Assembly: GCA_038326165.1 (NCBI GenBank) | Contig: JBBQJT010000010.1 | Location: 15,479 to 79,478, forward strand | Length of the DNA: 64,000 nucleotides | Source: JAEUUM01 sp038326165 | GTDB taxonomy: Bacteria; Bacteroidota; Bacteroidia; Chitinophagales; Saprospiraceae | Reading direction: 5' to 3' | Part shown: one piece after another, positions 61,744 through 64,000 of the stretch | Position numbering within the stretch: position 1 is the first letter of the stretch | Layout: each line of letters starts with the position of its first letter | Program-made: the position numbers and the translations under genes | The notes under the pieces: generated by a model | Told to the model about the DNA's origin: nothing | What the model saw: only the letters and a program-made list of their open reading frames with translations | The model's database searches: none

Positions 61744-61988
61744 TTTTCTCGTTTTCTTTTTGGGTTCATTGGTACCGGATCATCGCCAAATCCACCCCAA
61801 GGATGACAGCTTCCTATTCTTTTCAATCCCAGCCACAAACCTTTGAAAGGACCCCATTCCTTGATAGCCCCTACCATGTAATGAGAGCATGTAGGTGTGT
61901 ATCTGCATCTAGGGCCTAACATTGGAGAGATCACAAGCTGATAGAGCCTAATGGGCATAATTAGTAGATATTCCAATAACTTCAACAC
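61740..61988 (-). CDS. yidD: Membrane protein insertion efficiency factor YidD
   Basis: A small amphipathic protein (82 residues from the GTG at 61988) that aids YidC-dependent membrane insertion. MPIRLYQLVISPMLGPRCRYTPTCSHYMVGAIKEWG is the family core with two Cys, and GSCHPWGGFGDDPVP the conserved end. The frame is open to an ATG at 62039, but a -7 box lies at 61993-62000, inside it. GTG 61988 or TTG 61985 gives the usual eight to fifteen residues before RLYQ. The start is uncertain. It precedes hemB rather than rnpA. Confidence 0.85.
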   Translation of the reverse strand: MLKLLEYLLIMPIRLYQLVISPMLGPRCRYTPTCSHYMVGAIKEWGPFKGLWLGLKRIGSCHPWGGFGDDPVPMNPKRKREK

Positions 61989-61992
61989 GATA

Positions 61993-62000
61993 CAAAGGTA
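61993..62000 (-). promoter_or_regulatory. -7 box near the yidD start
   Basis: TACCTTTG on the minus strand fits TAnnTTTG, with no TTTG at the -33 distance. If used, yidD must start at 61988 or further downstream with almost no leader. Confidence 0.45.
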
Positions 62001-62108
62001 GCTTAGTTTGATTGTGGAATCCGATTGATTGACCTGCAAATGATTTTTTTACGCAATGTTTACATATTTCATGACATGAAAAAATGAAAGGATAATGAAC
62101 CGACGATC

Positions 62109-62116
62109 TATCTTTG
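62109..62116 (+). promoter_or_regulatory. -7 box of asnS
   Basis: TATCTTTG followed by C fits TAnnTTTG. Transcription would start near 62123, before the ATG at 62155. No -33 TTTG is seen. Confidence 0.5.
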
Positions 62117-62154
62117 CGCAACTTTGAGCCGAAATGGCCGTAATTAAGGCACTT

Positions 62155-63603
62155 ATGAGTAAAATAAACATCGCACAAATACTGACAACTCCTCCTGAAG
62201 GGCAAACTATTACTGCCAAAGGATGGGTTCGGACATTTAGAAACAATCAATTCATTGCTTTGAATGATGGTTCGACGGCTGCTAATTTGCAAGCAGTGGT
62301 GACCTTGGAAGGTTTTGATCCGGAGACTATTAAACGCATTACAACAGGTGCTGCTATTGGAGTTACGGGGATCCTGGTTGCGTCACAAGGGAAAGGTCAA
62401 GCAGTTGAACTTAAGGTGGAGCATGTTATAATATATGGCGACTGTCCTGCTGATGAATATCCACTGCAACCCAAAAAACATTCCTTGGAGTTTCTTCGTG
62501 AAATAGCTCATCTCAGGTTCCGTACCAATACTTTTGGAGCGATATTCCGTGTTCGTCACAACATTGCTTTTGCCATTCATAAGTTCTTCAATGATCGCGG
62601 ATTTTACTATCTCCACAGTCCTATAATTACAGGATCGGATGCAGAAGGTGCCGGCGAAATGTTCAGGGTTACAACATTTGACGCACAGAATCCACCAATG
62701 GACGAAAATGGACAAGTTAACTTCAAAGAAGACTTCTTCGGCAAGGCAACCAACCTGACTGTTTCTGGTCAATTAGAAGCAGAACTTGCAGCCTTGGCGT
62801 TGAGCAAAGTATATACATTTGGACCAACATTTCGGGCAGAAAACAGCAATACCACAAGGCATTTGGCAGAATTTTGGATGATTGAGCCAGAGGTAGCCTT
62901 CAATGACTTAGCGGACAATATGGATCTGGCTGAGGACATGCTCAAATACGTGATCAACTATGTCATTGAAAATTGTGCAGCTGACCTTCAAGTATTAACT
63001 GAAAGATTGACTGAGGAAGAAAAATTAAAACCGGAGGCCGAGCGTTCACCTATGCCTTTGCTTGAAAAATTGCAATTTTGCTTGAGTAATGCATTTGAAC
63101 GCGTCACCTATACAGAGGCAATTGAAATCTTAAAGAACTCTACCCCCAATAAGAAAGGAAAATTCAAGTTTCCTATATCCGGATGGGGTGCTGATCTGCA
63201 GAGTGAACACGAAAGGTATCTGGTAGAAAAACATTTTGGAAAGCCCGTAATTTTGACCAATTATCCGGCCAAGATCAAAGCATTCTACATGCGTCAGGAC
63301 GACCCAAAAGAAGGTGTTCCAGAACCTACTGTATCTGCAATGGATATACTATTTCCAGGTATTGGTGAAATAGTAGGTGGCTCACAAAGAGAAGAGCGAT
63401 ACGATCGATTGGTAACAAGGATGAAAGAAATGCACGTATCTGAAGAAGAACTTTCCTGGTATTTGGACACCCGCAAATATGGTACATGTCCACATGCGGG
63501 GTTCGGCCTAGGATTCGAAAGGTTGGTATTGTTCATCACCGGAATGTCCAATATTCGAGATGTAATTCCATTCCCTAGGTATCCAGGAAGTGCTGATTTT
63601 TAG
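62155..63603 (+). CDS. asnS: Asparaginyl-tRNA synthetase
   Basis: A 482-residue class IIb synthetase that charges tRNA-Asn. The N-terminal OB fold starts ITAKGWVRTFRNNQFIALNDGS. Class II motif 2 is TFRAENSNTTRHLAEFWMIEPE, and motif 3 is GFGLGFERLVLFITGMSNIRDVIPFPR, which separates it from AspRS. An in-frame ATG at 62134 exists, but the ATG at 62155 (SKINIAQIL) matches family length better. It is a single gene. Confidence 0.96.
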   Translation: MSKINIAQILTTPPEGQTITAKGWVRTFRNNQFIALNDGSTAANLQAVVTLEGFDPETIKRITTGAAIGVTGILVASQGKGQAVELKVEHVIIYGDCPADEYPLQPKKHSLEFLREIAHLRFRTNTFGAIFRVRHNIAFAIHKFFNDRGFYYLHSPIITGSDAEGAGEMFRVTTFDAQNPPMDENGQVNFKEDFFGKATNLTVSGQLEAELAALALSKVYTFGPTFRAENSNTTRHLAEFWMIEPEVAFNDLADNMDLAEDMLKYVINYVIENCAADLQVLTERLTEEEKLKPEAERSPMPLLEKLQFCLSNAFERVTYTEAIEILKNSTPNKKGKFKFPISGWGADLQSEHERYLVEKHFGKPVILTNYPAKIKAFYMRQDDPKEGVPEPTVSAMDILFPGIGEIVGGSQREERYDRLVTRMKEMHVSEEELSWYLDTRKYGTCPHAGFGLGFERLVLFITGMSNIRDVIPFPRYPGSADF

Positions 63604-63611
63604 GGCATTTA

Positions 63612-64000
63612 CTATTGCACTTTCACCCATTGTTGGGTCCACAGTATTTTTTGCTTGTTGTCAACAAGTGTGATGATATAATTGCCTGTGGTCCAGTCAG
63701 AAGTGTTGAGTGTATTCATGCCCTGTTGCAACTGTGTGGTGGCAATCACGCGACCTGTCATATCGCTTACATTCATGATGACATCCATTTGCTTGAACTG
63801 AGCATTGAGCCGCAACTGCGTAGTGCCAGGATTGCCGAATAGGGTAAAGTCATAATCTCCAGCTATCTGTTCTTGCGAGTTGACAAGATTACCATCTTCA
63901 TCAATAAAAATGGCCAAAGGATAAGCAATGTGATTGTCCTTTGCATCGAACACACCACCAAATAATGCACAACCACCCCCTACTCTTGGCAAGGTCCGGT
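63612..64000 (-). CDS. T9SS type A sorting domain protein, partial (5' end beyond the window)
   Basis: The C-terminal end of a larger minus-strand gene; the frame continues past position 64000 with no stop, so the true start lies outside. The visible 126 or more residues include GGCALFGGVFDAKDNHIAYPLAIFIDEDGNL and then a sorting-domain-like end (YDFTLFGNPGTTQLRLNAQF .. MTGRVIATTQLQQGMNTLNTSDWTTGNYIITLVD .. WTQQWVKVQ). The usual YPNP is FGNP here. Converges on asnS with an eight-base gap. Confidence 0.8.
   Translation of the reverse strand, partial: RTLPRVGGGCALFGGVFDAKDNHIAYPLAIFIDEDGNLVNSQEQIAGDYDFTLFGNPGTTQLRLNAQFKQMDVIMNVSDMTGRVIATTQLQQGMNTLNTSDWTTGNYIITLVDNKQKILWTQQWVKVQ

Overview
This window looks like a chromosome segment of a low-to-moderate GC Bacteroidota bacterium, most likely of the Saprospiria (Saprospiraceae-like). 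The reasons are type IX secretion (T9SS) components (PorP/SprF-like, PorV-like, PorZ-like), a TonB receptor with an N-terminal carboxypeptidase-regulatory-like domain, DUF2851, DUF4230 and DUF3108 proteins, BshA, a GGGP synthase followed by RsgA, and many promoters of the Bacteroidota form TTTG-N19-TAnnTTTG. The family-level assignment is inference. No tRNA, rRNA, CRISPR array, transposase or prophage was seen.

Layout. 1-330: a minisatellite of CCCATAAA/CCATAAA units between two degenerate copies of a longer element. 358-5188: elaA-like acetyltransferase, bamA and uppS (minus), isoaspartyl peptidase. 5259-18724: F-type ATP synthase in three pieces, namely atpBEFHAG, then a TPR protein, an M42 peptidase and a decayed lipoprotein gene, then atpDC, then (after a PorP-like gene) bactofilin-atpZ-small membrane protein-biotin carrier. 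The atpB and atpD promoters are near copies of each other. 18842-22271: isocitrate dehydrogenase, then an ECF sigma factor with an anti-sigma-like protein that carries a beta-barrel-like C-terminus. 22278-27909 (minus): flippase-like protein, DUF3108, DUF4230, nadA, YugP-type protease, frr and a hydrolase. 27950-29387: ruvC, HIT protein, greA. 29426-38483 (minus): a three-gene outer-membrane module of TonB-dependent receptor, 1344-residue exported protein and PorV-like barrel.

38573-48849: dehydrogenase (minus), GGGP synthase and rsgA (plus), then the shape operon mreB-mreC-mreD-mrdA-folA-DUF2851 (minus) and an M16 protein without the zinc motif. 49024-56478: dnaN, lipoprotein, nadD, porZ (plus), then bshA and a GT39-type membrane glycosyltransferase (minus). 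56575-58645: two adjacent T9SS-cargo genes, each with one in-frame stop. 58829-64000: purF, hemB and yidD (minus), asnS, and the C-terminal end of another T9SS cargo protein.

Most of the window is housekeeping. The parts that merit a second look are the receptor/giant protein/PorV-like module, the paired atp promoters, the sigma/anti-sigma-barrel pair, the repeat block at the left edge, and the three broken reading frames.
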